Shown in pieces: positions 10,206 to 21,700 of a stretch of DNA of 64,000 nucleotides (positions are counted from its first letter, which is position 1; each line of letters opens with the position of its first letter). The notes beneath the pieces were generated by a model that had not been told where the DNA came from, did not search any database, and saw only the letters and a list, made by a program, of their open reading frames with translations. The DNA comes from an uncultured Flavobacteriales bacterium (lineage in GTDB: Bacteria > Bacteroidota > Bacteroidia > Flavobacteriales > BACL11): contig CAJIYG010000004.1 in the NCBI GenBank assembly GCA_905181585.1, positions 34,533-98,532 of the forward strand, given 5' to 3'. The position numbers were made by a program, and so were the translations under genes.

Positions 10206-10574
10206 TTATAAAACTTCAGGAGCTAATGAAACAACTTTCATAAAATCATTATCTCTTAATTCTCTTGCAACTGGACCAAAAACTCTTGTTCCTTTCATTT
10301 GACCATTTTCATCGATAATTACACATGCATTATCACCAAATCTGATATAAGAACCATCTTTACGACGAACTTCTTTTTTTACTCTAACGATAACAGCTTT
10401 AACCACTGAACCTTTTTTAACTGTTCCAGATGGGGTAGCATTCTTAACACTACCTACTATCTTATCTCCTACTGAAGCATATCGCTTACCAGTACCACCT
10501 AAAACTCTAATACAAAGGATTTCTTTGGCTCCGCTATTGTCAGCTACTTTTACTCTTGATTCTTGTTGTATCAT
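10206..10574 (-). CDS. rplN: 50S ribosomal protein L14
   Basis: A five-stranded barrel protein at the subunit interface. [20 protein letters not shown] starts the 122-residue protein, and [20 protein letters not shown] is the L14 signature. It shares one base with the rpsQ stop. Confidence 0.98.
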   Translation of the reverse strand: MIQQESRVKVADNSGAKEILCIRVLGGTGKRYASVGDKIVGSVKNATPSGTVKKGSVVKAVIVRVKKEVRRKDGSYIRFGDNACVIIDENGQMKGTRVFGPVARELRDNDFMKVVSLAPEVL

Positions 10575-10828
10575 TATTTTGCTCTTTCAATTATTTCTAC
10601 TAATCTCCAATTCTTATTCTTACTCATTGGTCTTGTCTCCATTATTTTCACCGTATCACCTTCGTTACAATCATTTTTTTCATCGTGAGCAGTAAATTTT
10701 GATGTTTTTTTCAAGAACTTTCCATAAAGCTCATGCTTGACTTTTCTTTCGATTGAAACAACAATAGACTTTTCCATCTTATTGCTTGTAACTACTCCAA
10801 TTCTTTCTTTTCTTAAATTTCTATTCAT
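10574..10828 (-). CDS. rpsQ: 30S ribosomal protein S17
   Basis: An OB-fold early assembly protein of the small subunit. The 84-residue length equals that of E. coli S17. It carries [19 protein letters not shown] and the signature [20 protein letters not shown]. Confidence 0.98.
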   Translation of the reverse strand: MNRNLRKERIGVVTSNKMEKSIVVSIERKVKHELYGKFLKKTSKFTAHDEKNDCNEGDTVKIMETRPMSKNKNWRLVEIIERAK

Positions 10829-10837
10829 TATAAATAA

Positions 10838-11035
10838 TTAATTAGATTTTACTCTTCTTTTATTAATCTCTGTCATTACACGTGCAATTTTTTTTCTTGC
10901 AAATTTTATAGTCAATGGATTCTCTAATGGAGAAACAGCATGACTCATTTTTAATTTCATTAATCTTTCTTTTTCACTTTCTAAAAGATCATTTAATTCG
11001 TTCAAAGGCATTTCAGTTAATACTAAGTCTTTCAT
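10838..11035 (-). CDS. rpmC: 50S ribosomal protein L29
   Basis: A small helical-hairpin protein at the tunnel exit, where trigger factor and SRP dock. The 65-residue protein contains LNELNDLLESEKERLMKLKM and the closing signature KKIARVMTEINKRR. Confidence 0.97.
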   Translation of the reverse strand: MKDLVLTEMPLNELNDLLESEKERLMKLKMSHAVSPLENPLTIKFARKKIARVMTEINKRRVKSN

Positions 11036-11046
11036 CTATTTTTTTT

Positions 11047-11466
11047 TTATTGTACTAAATCTCTTCTCATTACAAACTTTGTCTTAATTGGAAGTTTTTG
11101 AGCTGCTAGACGCAAAGCTTCTTTTGCAGTTTCAAAATCAACACCATCACACTCAAAAAGCATTCTTCCTGGACTAACGCATGCTGCCCAATATTCTGGA
11201 GCTCCTTTTCCTTTCCCCATCCTAACCTCAGCGGGCTTTTTAGTAATAGGCTTGTCTGGGAAAATTCGTATCCAAACCTGCCCTTGTCTTTTCATATACC
11301 TTGTAACAGCAATTCTAGCTGCTTCAATCTGACGGGCTGTAATCCAAGTTTCTTCAAGAGCTTTAATACCAAATGATCCAAAAGCAAGAAGGTGGCCCCT
11401 TTGAGCATTACCTTTCATTTTGCCTTTTTGCATTCTTCTAAATTTTGACTTTTTTGGTTGTAACAT
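11047..11466 (-). CDS. rplP: 50S ribosomal protein L16
   Basis: Sits near the A-site tRNA elbow and is needed late in 50S assembly. The 139-residue protein starts [19 protein letters not shown] and has [20 protein letters not shown] and the C-terminal [11 protein letters not shown]. Confidence 0.98.
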   Translation of the reverse strand: MLQPKKSKFRRMQKGKMKGNAQRGHLLAFGSFGIKALEETWITARQIEAARIAVTRYMKRQGQVWIRIFPDKPITKKPAEVRMGKGKGAPEYWAACVSPGRMLFECDGVDFETAKEALRLAAQKLPIKTKFVMRRDLVQ

Positions 11467-11492
11467 TTCTTTTTATTTTCTTATTTCTTTAA

Positions 11493-12188
11493 CTACTTTC
11501 TTCTTCTAGGTGAATTATTTCCAGTTTTTTTAGGAGTTTTAAAGTGAAGCATTAAATCACGTTTACCGTAAACTTCTCCTCTACATATCCAAACTTTCAC
11601 ACCAATTTTACCATATGTTGTTTGTGCTTCTGCTAATGAATAATCTATATCAGCTCTAAAAGTATGGAGAGGTGTTCTTCCATCTTTAAACATTTCTGAT
11701 CTCGCCATTTCTGCACCATTTAGTCTTCCAGAAATTTGAACTTTAATCCCTTCTCCTCCCATTCTCATAGTAGAAGCGATTGCCATTTTAGTTGCTCTTT
11801 TGTAAGAAATTCTTCCTTCAATTTGACGAGCAATACTGTCTGCTACAAGAGTAGCTTCAAGTTCTGGCTTTTTAACCTCAAAAATATTTATCTGTATTTC
11901 TTTATCAGTAATCTTTTTGATTTCTCCTTTTAAATTTTCAACTTCTTGCCCACCTTTACCAATAATTATTCCAGGTCTAGCAGTATGTATAGTAATAGTA
12001 ACAAGCTTTAAAGTACGTTCAATTGCAATTTTTGAAACGCTTCCTTTAGACAATCTAATGTTAAGATACTTTCTTATTTTCGCGTCTTCAGCAAGTTTAT
12101 CTCCGAAGTTATCACCTCCGTACCAATTAGATTCCCATCCTCTAATGATACCTAATCTGTTACCAATTGGATTTGTTTTTTGTCCCAT
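11493..12188 (-). CDS. rpsC: 30S ribosomal protein S3
   Basis: Forms part of the mRNA entry pore with helicase activity. The KH type 2 domain has the loop [16 protein letters not shown] around residues 70-85. The C-terminal domain carries [20 protein letters not shown]. At 231 residues it matches the family. Confidence 0.98.
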   Translation of the reverse strand: MGQKTNPIGNRLGIIRGWESNWYGGDNFGDKLAEDAKIRKYLNIRLSKGSVSKIAIERTLKLVTITIHTARPGIIIGKGGQEVENLKGEIKKITDKEIQINIFEVKKPELEATLVADSIARQIEGRISYKRATKMAIASTMRMGGEGIKVQISGRLNGAEMARSEMFKDGRTPLHTFRADIDYSLAEAQTTYGKIGVKVWICRGEVYGKRDLMLHFKTPKKTGNNSPRRRK

Positions 12189-12191
12189 AAA

Positions 12192-12599
12192 TTAATTTAT
12201 TTCAGTTTTTCTACTATCAACTACAAGAGTTACATGGTTAGATCTTTTTCTAATTCTATGCGCCCTTCCTTGAGGAGCAGGTTGAACTCTTTTTAACATC
12301 CTTCCTCCATCAACCTTAACCTCAGAAATGTATAGATTACTCTCATCCATTTTCTTACCTTCATTTTTAGACTCCCAATTTGCTAAAGCAGAAAGAAGTA
12401 ACTTTTCCATTCTGTTAGAAGCTTCTTTTGGATTAAGTTTTAGTTCAGATAATGCTCTGTCAGCGTCCATACCTCTTATTAAGTCAGCAATAAGCCTCAT
12501 TTTTCTTGGAGATGTAGGGCAGTTATTTAGTTTGGCGAAAGCAATATTCTTTCTTGCTTCCTTCATACTTTCTGCTTTTATTCTTTTTCTAGATCCCAT
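12192..12599 (-). CDS. rplV: 50S ribosomal protein L22
   Basis: Its beta hairpin lines the narrowest part of the exit tunnel. The core begins [20 protein letters not shown], and the hairpin reads [20 protein letters not shown]. The 135 residues include about 20 extra at the N-terminus compared with E. coli (110). Confidence 0.98.
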   Translation of the reverse strand: MGSRKRIKAESMKEARKNIAFAKLNNCPTSPRKMRLIADLIRGMDADRALSELKLNPKEASNRMEKLLLSALANWESKNEGKKMDESNLYISEVKVDGGRMLKRVQPAPQGRAHRIRKRSNHVTLVVDSRKTEIN

Positions 12600-12603
12600 T
12601 TAT

Positions 12604-12873
12604 TTATTTTTTTCTATTACCACCATGTCCCCTAAATGTCCTTGTTGGAGAAAATTCTCCTAATTTATGACCTACCATGTTCTCTGTACAATAAACAGGA
12701 ATAAATTGTCTTCCGTTATGCACTCCAATTGTTTTTCCTACAAAATCAGGTGAGATCATAGATGATCTTGACCAAGTTTTAATTACTGAGTTTTTTCCAG
12801 ATTCGTTCATTGCATCTACTTTTTTTTGCAATTTGTAATGAATGTACGGTCCTTTTTTTAATGATCTAGCCAT
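12604..12873 (-). CDS. rpsS: 30S ribosomal protein S19
   Basis: A head protein that contacts S13 and the intersubunit bridge. [20 protein letters not shown] opens the 89-residue protein, and [17 protein letters not shown] is the S19 signature. Confidence 0.98.
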   Translation of the reverse strand: MARSLKKGPYIHYKLQKKVDAMNESGKNSVIKTWSRSSMISPDFVGKTIGVHNGRQFIPVYCTENMVGHKLGEFSPTRTFRGHGGNRKK

Positions 12874-12876
12874 AAA

Positions 12877-13704
12877 TTATTTCTTTTTTCTTCTTTCAAT
12901 TATAAACTTATCAGAAAGCTTCTTTTTATTTCTTGTTTTGTAACCTTTTGCTGGAACACCATTTTTATTTCTTGGTAATCCACCAGAATGTTTTCCTTCA
13001 CCACCTCCCATTGGATGATCAACTGGATTTTTAACAGTAGCTCTTACATTAGGTCTTCTTCCTTGCCATCTACTTCTTCCTGCTTTACCAGAAATTTGAA
13101 GTTGATGCTGAGAGTTTGAAACAGTTCCAATAGTTGCTAAACATGTAACTAAGATTCTTCTAATCTCACCTGAGGCAAGCTTTACAGTGGCATATTTACC
13201 ATCTCTTGCCATTAGCTGAGCATATGAACCGGCACTTCTAACCATTATAGCACCCTGACCAGGCTTAAGCTCTACATTATGAATAATTGTCCCAAGAGGT
13301 AAAGCACTAAGAGGCAAAGTATTTCCAATATTTATTGGAGCTTTATCTCCGGAAATAATTTCCATCCCAACTTCTAAACCTTCAGGAGCAATGATATATC
13401 TTTTTTCACCATCTACATAGTTAAGCAGTGCAATATTAGCAGTTCTGTTTGGATCATACTCAATTGTAGCAACCTTAGCAGGAATATTGAACTTTTCTCT
13501 TTTAAAATCTACTAATCTATATTTTTTCTTATGACCTCCACCAACATTGGCAATAGTCATTTTACCAGTATCATTTCTTCCTCCTGATCTTGTCTTTGGA
13601 ACCAATAGACTTTTTTCTGGCTTAGAAGCTGTGATAGTATCAAAAGATATAGCTACCTTATGTCTTTGTCCTGGTGTTGTTGGTTTAAATTTTCTTACTG
13701 CCAT
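12877..13704 (-). CDS. rplB: 50S ribosomal protein L2
   Basis: Needed for subunit joining and the peptidyl-transferase region. The 275-residue protein has the RNA-binding core ([20 protein letters not shown]) and the conserved C-terminal [17 protein letters not shown], whose His is the residue linked to peptidyl transfer. Confidence 0.98.
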   Translation of the reverse strand: MAVRKFKPTTPGQRHKVAISFDTITASKPEKSLLVPKTRSGGRNDTGKMTIANVGGGHKKKYRLVDFKREKFNIPAKVATIEYDPNRTANIALLNYVDGEKRYIIAPEGLEVGMEIISGDKAPINIGNTLPLSALPLGTIIHNVELKPGQGAIMVRSAGSYAQLMARDGKYATVKLASGEIRRILVTCLATIGTVSNSQHQLQISGKAGRSRWQGRRPNVRATVKNPVDHPMGGGEGKHSGGLPRNKNGVPAKGYKTRNKKKLSDKFIIERRKKK

Positions 13705-13714
13705 TGTTTCTTAA

Positions 13715-14005
13715 TTATATATTACTGTAAAAATCAATTGAATCACTAGAGGATAGCTGTACGATAGCCTTCTTATATGTACTAGTTTTTCCTACAATCA
13801 TTCCAGACTTAGAACCTCTAACTCTTTTTTTACCAATACAGACCATTGTTCTTACTGAATCTACAACAACATCATATTGTTGCTCAACAGCTTTTTTGAT
13901 TTCAATCTTATTAGCTTTTCTATCCACAACAAAAGCGTAACGATTGAACTTTTCAGTATCATTCGTCATTTTTTCTGTTATTATTGGTTTTTTTATAATG
14001 CTCAT
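13715..14005 (-). CDS. rplW: 50S ribosomal protein L23
   Basis: Part of the docking site for nascent-chain factors at the tunnel exit. The 96-residue protein starts MSIIKKPIITEKMTND and has RYAFVVDRKANKIEIKKAVE. Confidence 0.97.
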   Translation of the reverse strand: MSIIKKPIITEKMTNDTEKFNRYAFVVDRKANKIEIKKAVEQQYDVVVDSVRTMVCIGKKRVRGSKSGMIVGKTSTYKKAIVQLSSSDSIDFYSNI

Positions 14006-14017
14006 TGTATAAAAATA

Positions 14018-14641
14018 TTAAAAATTATTTTCTAATTCCTTGATTGAAGACTCAACAAATAACATCTTATTAGCGTTCATAATATCATAAGTATTTAATT
14101 CTGAAGCTAATACGACTTTTGCCCTGCTTAAATTTCGGGAGGACAAAAATATATTTTTATTTGGTTTATCAAGAACTAATACTGTTTTATTGTTTAGAAC
14201 GTCAAAATTTGCTAAAGTGCTAGAGTAATCTTTAGTAGAAGGATTGTCAAAATTAAAATCTTCAACTATGATTATGTTCTTCTGAGTAAGTTTATATGAA
14301 AGTGCTGATTTTCTTGCTAATCTTTTAACCTTCTTATTCACCTTGAAATCATATTTTCTAGGTCTTGGACCAAAAACACGACCACCACCTCTGAATAAAG
14401 GATTTTTAATATCCCCAACTCTAGCTGCTCCACTACCTTTTTGCTTTCTAAGCTTTCTTCTACTACCTTTAACTGCTCCTCTCTCTTTAGAACTATGGGT
14501 ACCTAATCTTTTTGATGCTAAATATTGTTTAACATCTAAGTAAATAGCATGATCATTTGGCTCAACACCAAATATTTCTTTACTTAAATCTACTTTTTTT
14601 GTAGTTTCTTTTCCCTTAATATTATGTACAGCTATCTTCAT
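14018..14641 (-). CDS. rplD: 50S ribosomal protein L4
   Basis: A tunnel-lining protein and, in E. coli, the autoregulator of the S10 operon. The 207-residue protein has the long basic loop KLRKQKGSGAARVGDIKNP followed by GGGRVFGPRPRKYDFKVNKK. Its start shares one base with the rplC stop. Confidence 0.98.
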   Translation of the reverse strand: MKIAVHNIKGKETTKKVDLSKEIFGVEPNDHAIYLDVKQYLASKRLGTHSSKERGAVKGSRRKLRKQKGSGAARVGDIKNPLFRGGGRVFGPRPRKYDFKVNKKVKRLARKSALSYKLTQKNIIIVEDFNFDNPSTKDYSSTLANFDVLNNKTVLVLDKPNKNIFLSSRNLSRAKVVLASELNTYDIMNANKMLFVESSIKELENNF

Positions 14642-15258
14642 TATTTCTCAATTATTATATATGAATTTTTTGCACCAGGTACCGCACCTTTAACAATAAT
14701 TACATTACGATCACTCATAATTTTTAGAACCTGTAAATTTTCAACTTTTACTCTTTCATTACCCATTTGCCCTGCCATTCTCATTCCTTTAAATACTCTT
14801 GCAGGATATGAAGCAGCACCAATAGAACCAGGAGCTCTTAATCTGTTATGTTGACCGTGAGTAGCATCCCCAACTCCAGCAAATCCATGTCTTTTAACAA
14901 CACCTTGAAATCCCTTACCCTTAGATGTTCCTACTACAGTAACAAAACTTCCTTCTTCAAAAAGATCTACTGTTAGAATATCACCTAAATTAACTTCAAT
15001 ATCAAATGGAGTTACTTCTACCATTTTCTTTACAGCTTTAGAATTTGCTTTTTTAAGATGTCCCATTAATGCTTTAGACATTCTAGATTCTTTTTGCTCA
15101 TCATAAGCAATTTGAACAGCTTCATAACCATCAATCTCATTCGTCTTAATTTGCGAAACAACACATGGTCCAACTTCTAAAATAGTACATGGAATGTTTT
15201 TCCCCTCTTCAGAGAACATTGATGTCATTCCTATTTTTTTTCCTAATAATCCTGGCAT
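14641..15258 (-). CDS. rplC: 50S ribosomal protein L3
   Basis: An early assembly protein reaching the peptidyl-transferase centre. The 205-residue protein opens [20 protein letters not shown]. It carries the L3 signature [19 protein letters not shown] and [13 protein letters not shown]. Confidence 0.98.
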   Translation of the reverse strand: MPGLLGKKIGMTSMFSEEGKNIPCTILEVGPCVVSQIKTNEIDGYEAVQIAYDEQKESRMSKALMGHLKKANSKAVKKMVEVTPFDIEVNLGDILTVDLFEEGSFVTVVGTSKGKGFQGVVKRHGFAGVGDATHGQHNRLRAPGSIGAASYPARVFKGMRMAGQMGNERVKVENLQVLKIMSDRNVIIVKGAVPGAKNSYIIIEK

Positions 15259-15269
15259 TACTCTATTTT

Positions 15270-15578
15270 TTAAATTACTTTAATTTCTACCTTAACACCA
15301 CTTGGCAACTCTAATTTCATGAGTGCATCAATAGTTTTAGAAGATGAAGAATATATATCCATTAATCTTCTATGATTTGCAAGTTGGAATTGCTCTCTTG
15401 CCTGCTTATTAACGTGAGGTGATCTCAAAACTGTATAAATTCTTTTGTGTGTTGGTAATGGAATTGGACCACTAATAATAGCACCTGAATTCTTTACAGT
15501 CTTTACTATCTTCTCAGCTGATTGATCAACTAAATTGTGATCAAATGATTTAAGCTTAATTCTAACTTTTTGTGCCAT
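15270..15578 (-). CDS. rpsJ: 30S ribosomal protein S10
   Basis: A head protein also known as NusE for its role in antitermination. The 102-residue protein has the signature [20 protein letters not shown]. It directly follows fusA (eight bases); no tuf gene lies between, unlike the E. coli str operon. Confidence 0.98.
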   Translation of the reverse strand: MAQKVRIKLKSFDHNLVDQSAEKIVKTVKNSGAIISGPIPLPTHKRIYTVLRSPHVNKQAREQFQLANHRRLMDIYSSSSKTIDALMKLELPSGVKVEIKVI

Positions 15579-15586
15579 AAGTATAT

Positions 15587-17688
15587 TTATTTATCTCCTT
15601 TAATATTAGATATTACTTCATCTGAAACATTTTTTGGAGCATTTTCAAATGATGAAAACTCCATAGTTGATGTAGCTCTACCTGATGTAATTGTTCTTAA
15701 GTCTGTTATGTATCCAAACATTTCTGAAAGTGGCACCTTAGCATTAACAACTTTTGCTCCAGCTTTATCATCCATACCCTCAACTTGTCCTCTTCTTCTA
15801 TTTAAATCCCCAATAACATCTCCCATATTAACTTCTGGAGTAATAACATTTAATTTCATTATTGGCTCTAACAACATTGGTGATGCCTGCTTAGCTGCAG
15901 CTTTAAAAGCAATTTGAGCACAAAGCTCAAATGACAAAGCATCTGAATCCACATCATGATAAGATCCATCATACAATCTTACCTTCATAGAGTTTAAAGG
16001 AAAACCTGCTAATACTCCATTTGTCATAGACATATTAAATCCTTTTTCTACTGAAGGAATAAATTCTTTAGGAATGTTACCTCCTTTTATTTCATTAACA
16101 AACTGTAATCCTTCACCCTCAAAATCAGAATCAACTGGAGAAATTTCAAATTTAATATCTGCAAACTTTCCTCTACCACCAGATTGTTTCTTGTATACTT
16201 CTCTGTGTTCAACAGCTTTTGTTATCGCTTCTTTATAAGCAACTTGAGGAGCTCCTTGGTTACACTCTACATCGAACTCTCTTTTTAATCTATCAAGAAT
16301 AATATCTAAATGTAATTCACCCATTCCAGATATTATCGTTTGCCCTGAATCTTCATCAGTTTTAACAGAAAAAGTAGGATCTTCTTCTGATAGCTTACCT
16401 AAAGCTACGCCCAACTTATCCAAATCTTTTTGGGTCTTAGGCTCAATAGCAATTCCGATTACTGGCTCTGGAAAATCCATTGATTCTAAAACAATTGGTG
16501 ATTTTAAAGCACATAATGTATCACCTGTTCTAATATCTTTAAATCCAACTAATGCAGCAATGTCACCAGCCTGAAGTGCATCAATTTGATTTTGTTTATT
16601 TGAATGCATTTGATAAATTCTAGAAATTCTTTCTTTTTTACCTGTTCTAGTATTTAACACAAAAGTTCCTTGATCTAAAGTTCCAGAATAAGCTCTAGTA
16701 AAACATAGACGTCCAACATAAGGGTCTGTTGCAATTTTAAATGCTAAAGCAGCAAAAGGATCAGTTGCCGAAGGCTGTCTTATCTCTTCACTATCGTTAT
16801 CTGGGTTTGTTCCTGTAATCCCATCAACATCTAACGGAGAAGGAAGAATTTCCATTACCATGTCTAACATGGCCTGAACTCCTTTATTTTTAAAAGCTGA
16901 ACCACACATCATTGGCACTACTTTACCAGAATTGTTGCTTCTCTAAGTGCAGCAAGTATTTCTGCTTCAGTAAGTGAATTTTCATCTTCAAAATATTTTT
17001 CCATTAGAGATTCATCGAATTCTGCTACAGCTTCTAAAAGCTGCCCTCTGTATTCTCTTGCTTCATCTATAATATCTGCTGGAATTTCAACTTCTTCATA
17101 AGTCATACCCTGATCTTCTTCATTCCAAACAATACCTTTGAAATTAATTAAATCTACAACTCCTTTAAATTCATCTTCAGCACCAATTGGTATTTGAAGA
17201 GGAAGAGCATGACTTCCTAACATTTCTTTTACTTGAGCAGAAACTTTTAGAAAATTAGCCCCTTGTCTATCCATTTTATTAACAAAGCCAATTCTTGGAA
17301 CATTATAATTATTAGCAAGTCTCCAATTTGTTTCAGATTGAGGCTCAACTCCGTCAACAGCACTAAACAAAAAAACTAAACCATCAAGCACTCTTAAAGA
17401 CCTATTCACTTCAACAGTAAAGTCAACGTGACCAGGAGTATCAATAATATTTACATGATAATTTTTACCTCTATAGTCCCAGCCTAATGTTGTTGCAGCA
17501 GATGTAATTGTAATTCCTCTTTCTTGCTCTTGCTCCATCCAATCCATAGTAGCAGCACCATCATGAACCTCACCAATTTTGTGATTAACACCACCATAGT
17601 AAAGAATTCTTTCCGTGGTAGTAGTCTTACCAGCATCAATGTGTGCTGCAATACCAATATTTCTTGTATATTTTAAGTCTCTTGCCAT
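15587..17688 (-). CDS. fusA: Elongation factor G, reading frame broken once
   Basis: EF-G drives tRNA-mRNA translocation. The first piece (17688 to 16918, 256 residues) carries the GTPase domain with [22 protein letters not shown] and NKMD. It runs into a TAG shortly after ALREATI. The second piece (from a GTG at 16918 to 15587) resumes exactly in the EF-G sequence at [12 protein letters not shown] and includes domains II-V. Adding one A to the AA at 16930-16931 (plus strand) restores a 700-residue protein of normal length reading [16 protein letters not shown]. The second piece lacks a GTPase domain and cannot work alone. Since EF-G is essential, a one-base sequencing deletion is the likely cause. 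Confidence 0.95.
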
Positions 17689-17697
17689 TTCTATAAT

Positions 17698-18168
17698 TTA
17701 AAATCTAAAGTGTGAAAATGCTTTGTTAGCTTCAGCCATTCTATGAGTATCTTGCTTTTTCTTATACGCAGCGCCTTCTTCTTTAAAAGCTGCCATTATC
17801 TCACCAGATAATTTTTGATCCATTGTTTTTTCATTTCTTTTTCTTGCGGCACCAATCATCCATTTCATACCCAGAGATACTTTTCTATCTTCTCTAACAG
17901 GGTGAGGTATTTGAAAAGTTGCTCCTCCAATTCTTCTACTTCTAACTTCAACATGAGGACTTACATTCTCTAATGACTTTTCAAAAACTTCTAAATTTGT
18001 AACATCTTCAATTTTCTCTGCTACAGTTTCTAAAGCAGTATAAAAAACTTTAAATGCAGTGTTTTTTCTTCCATCTAACATTAAATTATTTACAAACCTT
18101 GTAACTAAAGGACTTCCAAATCTTGGATCTGGAAGTAATATTCTTTTTTTAGCCTTTTTCTTTCTCAT
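17698..18168 (-). CDS. rpsG: 30S ribosomal protein S7
   Basis: The head assembly nucleator and E-site protein. The 156-residue protein has DPRFGSPLVTRFVNNLMLDG and GGATFQIPHPVREDRKVSLG. It lies between rpsL and fusA in the standard str order, with nine bases before fusA. Confidence 0.98.
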   Translation of the reverse strand: MRKKKAKKRILLPDPRFGSPLVTRFVNNLMLDGRKNTAFKVFYTALETVAEKIEDVTNLEVFEKSLENVSPHVEVRSRRIGGATFQIPHPVREDRKVSLGMKWMIGAARKRNEKTMDQKLSGEIMAAFKEEGAAYKKKQDTHRMAEANKAFSHFRF

Positions 18169-18178
18169 TATCTATATT

Positions 18179-18553
18179 TTATTTCTTTGGACGCTTAGCT
18201 CCATATTTTGATCTACGTTGTGTTCTTTCATTTACTCCAGAAGTATCTAATGCACCTCTGACAATATGATATCTAACACCAGGTAAATCTTTTACTCTAC
18301 CACCTCTAACTAATACAACTGAATATTCTTGAAGATTATGTCCTTCTCCGCCAATATAAGCGTTAACCTCATTACCATTAGTTAATCTAACTCTGGCAAC
18401 TTTTCTTAAAGCTGAATTTGGTTTCTTTGGAGTAGTTGTGTAAACTCTTGTACAAACTCCTCTTCTTTGAGGGCAACTTTGCAAAGCTAAAGATTTACTC
18501 TTTTTCTTAATAGTTACTCTCCCTTTTCTTACTAGTTGTTGTATTGTAGGCAT
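18179..18553 (-). CDS. rpsL: 30S ribosomal protein S12
   Basis: The decoding-centre protein and first gene of the cluster. The 124-residue protein carries [20 protein letters not shown] and [19 protein letters not shown]. The Lys of TTPKKPN (residue 43 here) and the VKDLPG loop are wild type, so nothing suggests ribosomal streptomycin resistance. A promoter lies about 25 bases upstream. Confidence 0.98.
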   Translation of the reverse strand: MPTIQQLVRKGRVTIKKKSKSLALQSCPQRRGVCTRVYTTTPKKPNSALRKVARVRLTNGNEVNAYIGGEGHNLQEYSVVLVRGGRVKDLPGVRYHIVRGALDTSGVNERTQRRSKYGAKRPKK

Positions 18554-18578
18554 ATTATTTCTTTACTAAAATGGGCGG

Positions 18579-18610
18579 CAAATGTAATAATTTATTACCT
18601 AAAAGTGAAA
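18579..18610 (-). promoter_or_regulatory. Promoter of the ribosomal protein operon
   Basis: On the minus strand TACATTTG (18586 to 18579) is an exact match to the Bacteroidota -7 box TAnnTTTG. A TTTC about 20 bases upstream (18610-18607) is a one-mismatch match to the -33 TTTG. Transcription would start near 18573, giving a leader of only about 20 bases before rpsL. The 189-bp gap to the next gene holds nothing else clear. Confidence 0.6.
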
Positions 18611-18742
18611 TTGTTTTGTATTTTTTTTAATCTGATATCTCTCTGTACAATCAAGAACATTTAAAAACTCTAGTCACAATTGATAATCAACAACTTAAAT
18701 AAATATTTATAAAATAGAAATTTGAAAAGTTTAGTAAACTAT

Positions 18743-21700
18743 TTACTTAATAATAATCTTGTAATCATAAGATAAATTTTTTGTTTCTATTTTCAAGAAA
18801 TAAACACCACTAGCTTTATCTTTATTTGTAATAACATAACGATCACTATTTCCAACTAAATGACGCTCTATTACTTTACCATACATATCCACTATTGTTA
18901 AGCTTGCATTCTCAACTACTCTTCCAAAGTCAACTACTGCCTCTGATCTAAATGGATTTGGATAAACACTTACCTCTAAGCTTGATCCTACCTCATTTAT
19001 TGTCGTTGAGATAAACTCTATACTATTTGACTCACTAGTACAACCTTGAGCATCTGTTACTCTTACAAAGTAATCTCCATAGCTACTAACAATATAAGTT
19101 GTTCCTGTTGCCAGCTGAACATTTGGAGCAGATGCTTCTCTCCAAGAGTGAACATATGGTGCAACTCCCCCATTTACATTATTAGATTCTAATAAATAAG
19201 AGTTAGAGGAGTTCTGATTTATTGTAGCTGTTATCTCTTGTGGCTCTGCAACGATAAATGTTTCTGAGTACTCACAAGAATACATGTCGCTCACTGTTAA
19301 AGTATAGATTCCTGCTGATACATTATTTAAATTATTATTTGTACTTGAGCTTCCAGACCAGTTATATACATATCCTAATGACCCACCACTAATATTTGTT
19401 GTAATAGATCCTGTGCTTGCACCATAACAATCTGCATCTGTCACATTACCTAATATAGTAATTGAATCAGGCTCTGTAATAGTCATTGTATCACTTGCAT
19501 AACAAGTCATATAATTTGCTAATAAAACATATGTTCCAGATCCAAGACCAACTAGTGAAGAACCCGAACCAAGACTAACTCCAGGATTTAAAACATCCTC
19601 CCAAGAATAAGAATAAGTATTATCAAAGTAATTTAAATCTATTGAAAGGCTTGCTGTTGCATCACCATAGCATTGAATGATATTTCCATTTGATGATAGA
19701 GCAGTAAAAATAGTATCTAAAGCAATTATATTTTGCTGATTATTACCTCCATTAACTAAATAAGAAGGACAATCATTAGCATCTGTTAAACTTATAGTAT
19801 AATCTCCAGCACAAATCCCTGAGAATAAACTATCACTTAATAAATTCATTGTTATAGCTCCTGTATTATTATCTAAAGCATGACCATAATATGGTGCTGT
19901 TCCTCCTGTAAAGTCTAAAAGAACACTTCCATCACAAGCGCCAAGGCATACTGCATCCGTTGAAGATAGAGTATTGTATGTAATAGCTCCTGGCTCACTT
20001 AGATTAATACTTGCATTAACCATACAGTTATTTGTATCTGATACCGTTACAGAATATGTTTCTGCATATAAATTAGCTACACTATCATTCATACTTGAGT
20101 AACCATTTGGTCCAAACCACTGGTATGAATATGGAGCATGAGCTCCAGATGGGTACACAACTGCAGAACCATCATTATATCCAAAGCAGCTTACATTATC
20201 TAACTCTAAAACAAAAGCATTCATTGTATTAGTAATTGTATCAATATCTCTGCTATCACTTGCTGTACAGCCCCTAGAATCTGTTGCGATAACAGTATAA
20301 ATTCCTGCTAAAAGATGACTAGCAGTTGCTGTAAGTTGTGGCGCTACTAAGTTATCATCCCAAGCATAACTATAGCCTGGTGTTCCTCCCGTAGCTAAAG
20401 ATGTTAAGCTTGCACTATTTACTCCGATGCAGTAAGGTAGTATTGTTAAGTTATCATCAATATTTACATGAAGCTCTGTTGGCTCATGCATAAAAATTGT
20501 ATCATTAGCAGTACACCCTCTTGCATCAACAACTTCTACAGTATGTAGTCCTGGATGAACAGTATTAATTGTATCTCCTACTTGACCATTAGTCATCCAA
20601 TTAAACGTATAAGGAAGATTACCTCCTTGAGCGCTTGCATAAGCAAGACCATCGTTAGCTCCAAAGCATGATATCCGTACTAGCTCGTTTGCAATCATAG
20701 AAAGTGGCTCTGGCTCTGACACATAAATACTATCAACAACCTCACAACCTATTATATCTCTTGTAGTTACATAATAACTACCCTCAACAAGACCTGAAGA
20801 AGTGTCTGGCATACTAAGACCTGTATGACCATTACTCCAGAAGTAAGTATATGTTGGAATACCTCCAACAGAACTAATACTTGCAATACCATCAGATTGC
20901 CCATAACAACTTACTGTCTGAACAACGCTAATAGTGGATTGTATCTCTGGATTCTCAGCGATATAAACGCTATCTATAACCTCACATCCCCAATCATCAG
21001 TAAGTGTAAGATGACGATATCCTGCAGATAAATTTTGAGCTACTAAGCCTGTCTCTCCATTATCCCACATATAACTGTAGTTTGGCATTCCACCGCTAGC
21101 AAATAAGCGAGCTTTACCAACACTATCACCAAAACAAGCAATATTTTCTACAACTAAAATACTATCTATACTAAGCATAGTCATTGGTTCTCCAACATTT
21201 AAACTGTAACTCACAAAACATGATTGAGCATCATAAACATGCAGAGTATAAACTCCTGAACTTAAATCTTTTAAAGTATCTCTAGTAGTAACATATGAAG
21301 TAGATTGAAGAGTATCTCCAGTACTAGAAATCCAGTAATATTGGTATGGAGCCCAACTACCATTGGCATCTCCAATAATCATTCCTGTATTATCACCTCG
21401 ACATGCTACACCAAAAACCTGAGGAGAACCACTAAGAGCTGTCTGAGGGGCAATAACCTGTACTGTAGAAAAAGTATCACAACCGTTTGCATCACTAACC
21501 TCCAAATAATAACTTCCAGCACTTAAATTAAAAGCAGTATCATTAGTACTAAAGCTAACAAAATTTTGATTAAACCACTCGTATGAATATGGCGGGGTTC
21601 CTCCAGCTCCAGATCCTATAGCAATACCATCATTACTGCCGTTACAAATAACGACTTTAGATTGGGCTAGAGATTGTAAAGTATAATTGGGCGATGTTAT

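Noticed and set aside
15587..16918. A separate GTG-initiated gene for the C-terminal part of EF-G
   Set aside because: It lacks the GTPase domain and begins in the middle of a conserved EF-G segment; it is the second half of fusA.
16900..16925. Programmed -1 frameshifting to make EF-G from two frames
   Set aside because: No slippery heptamer or clear downstream structure is present, and the same kind of one-base homopolymer loss occurs in several unrelated genes here.
18712..18724. AGTTTAGTAAACT palindrome as terminator of the first adhesin gene
   Set aside because: The hairpin would have a one-base loop and no T run follows on the minus strand.
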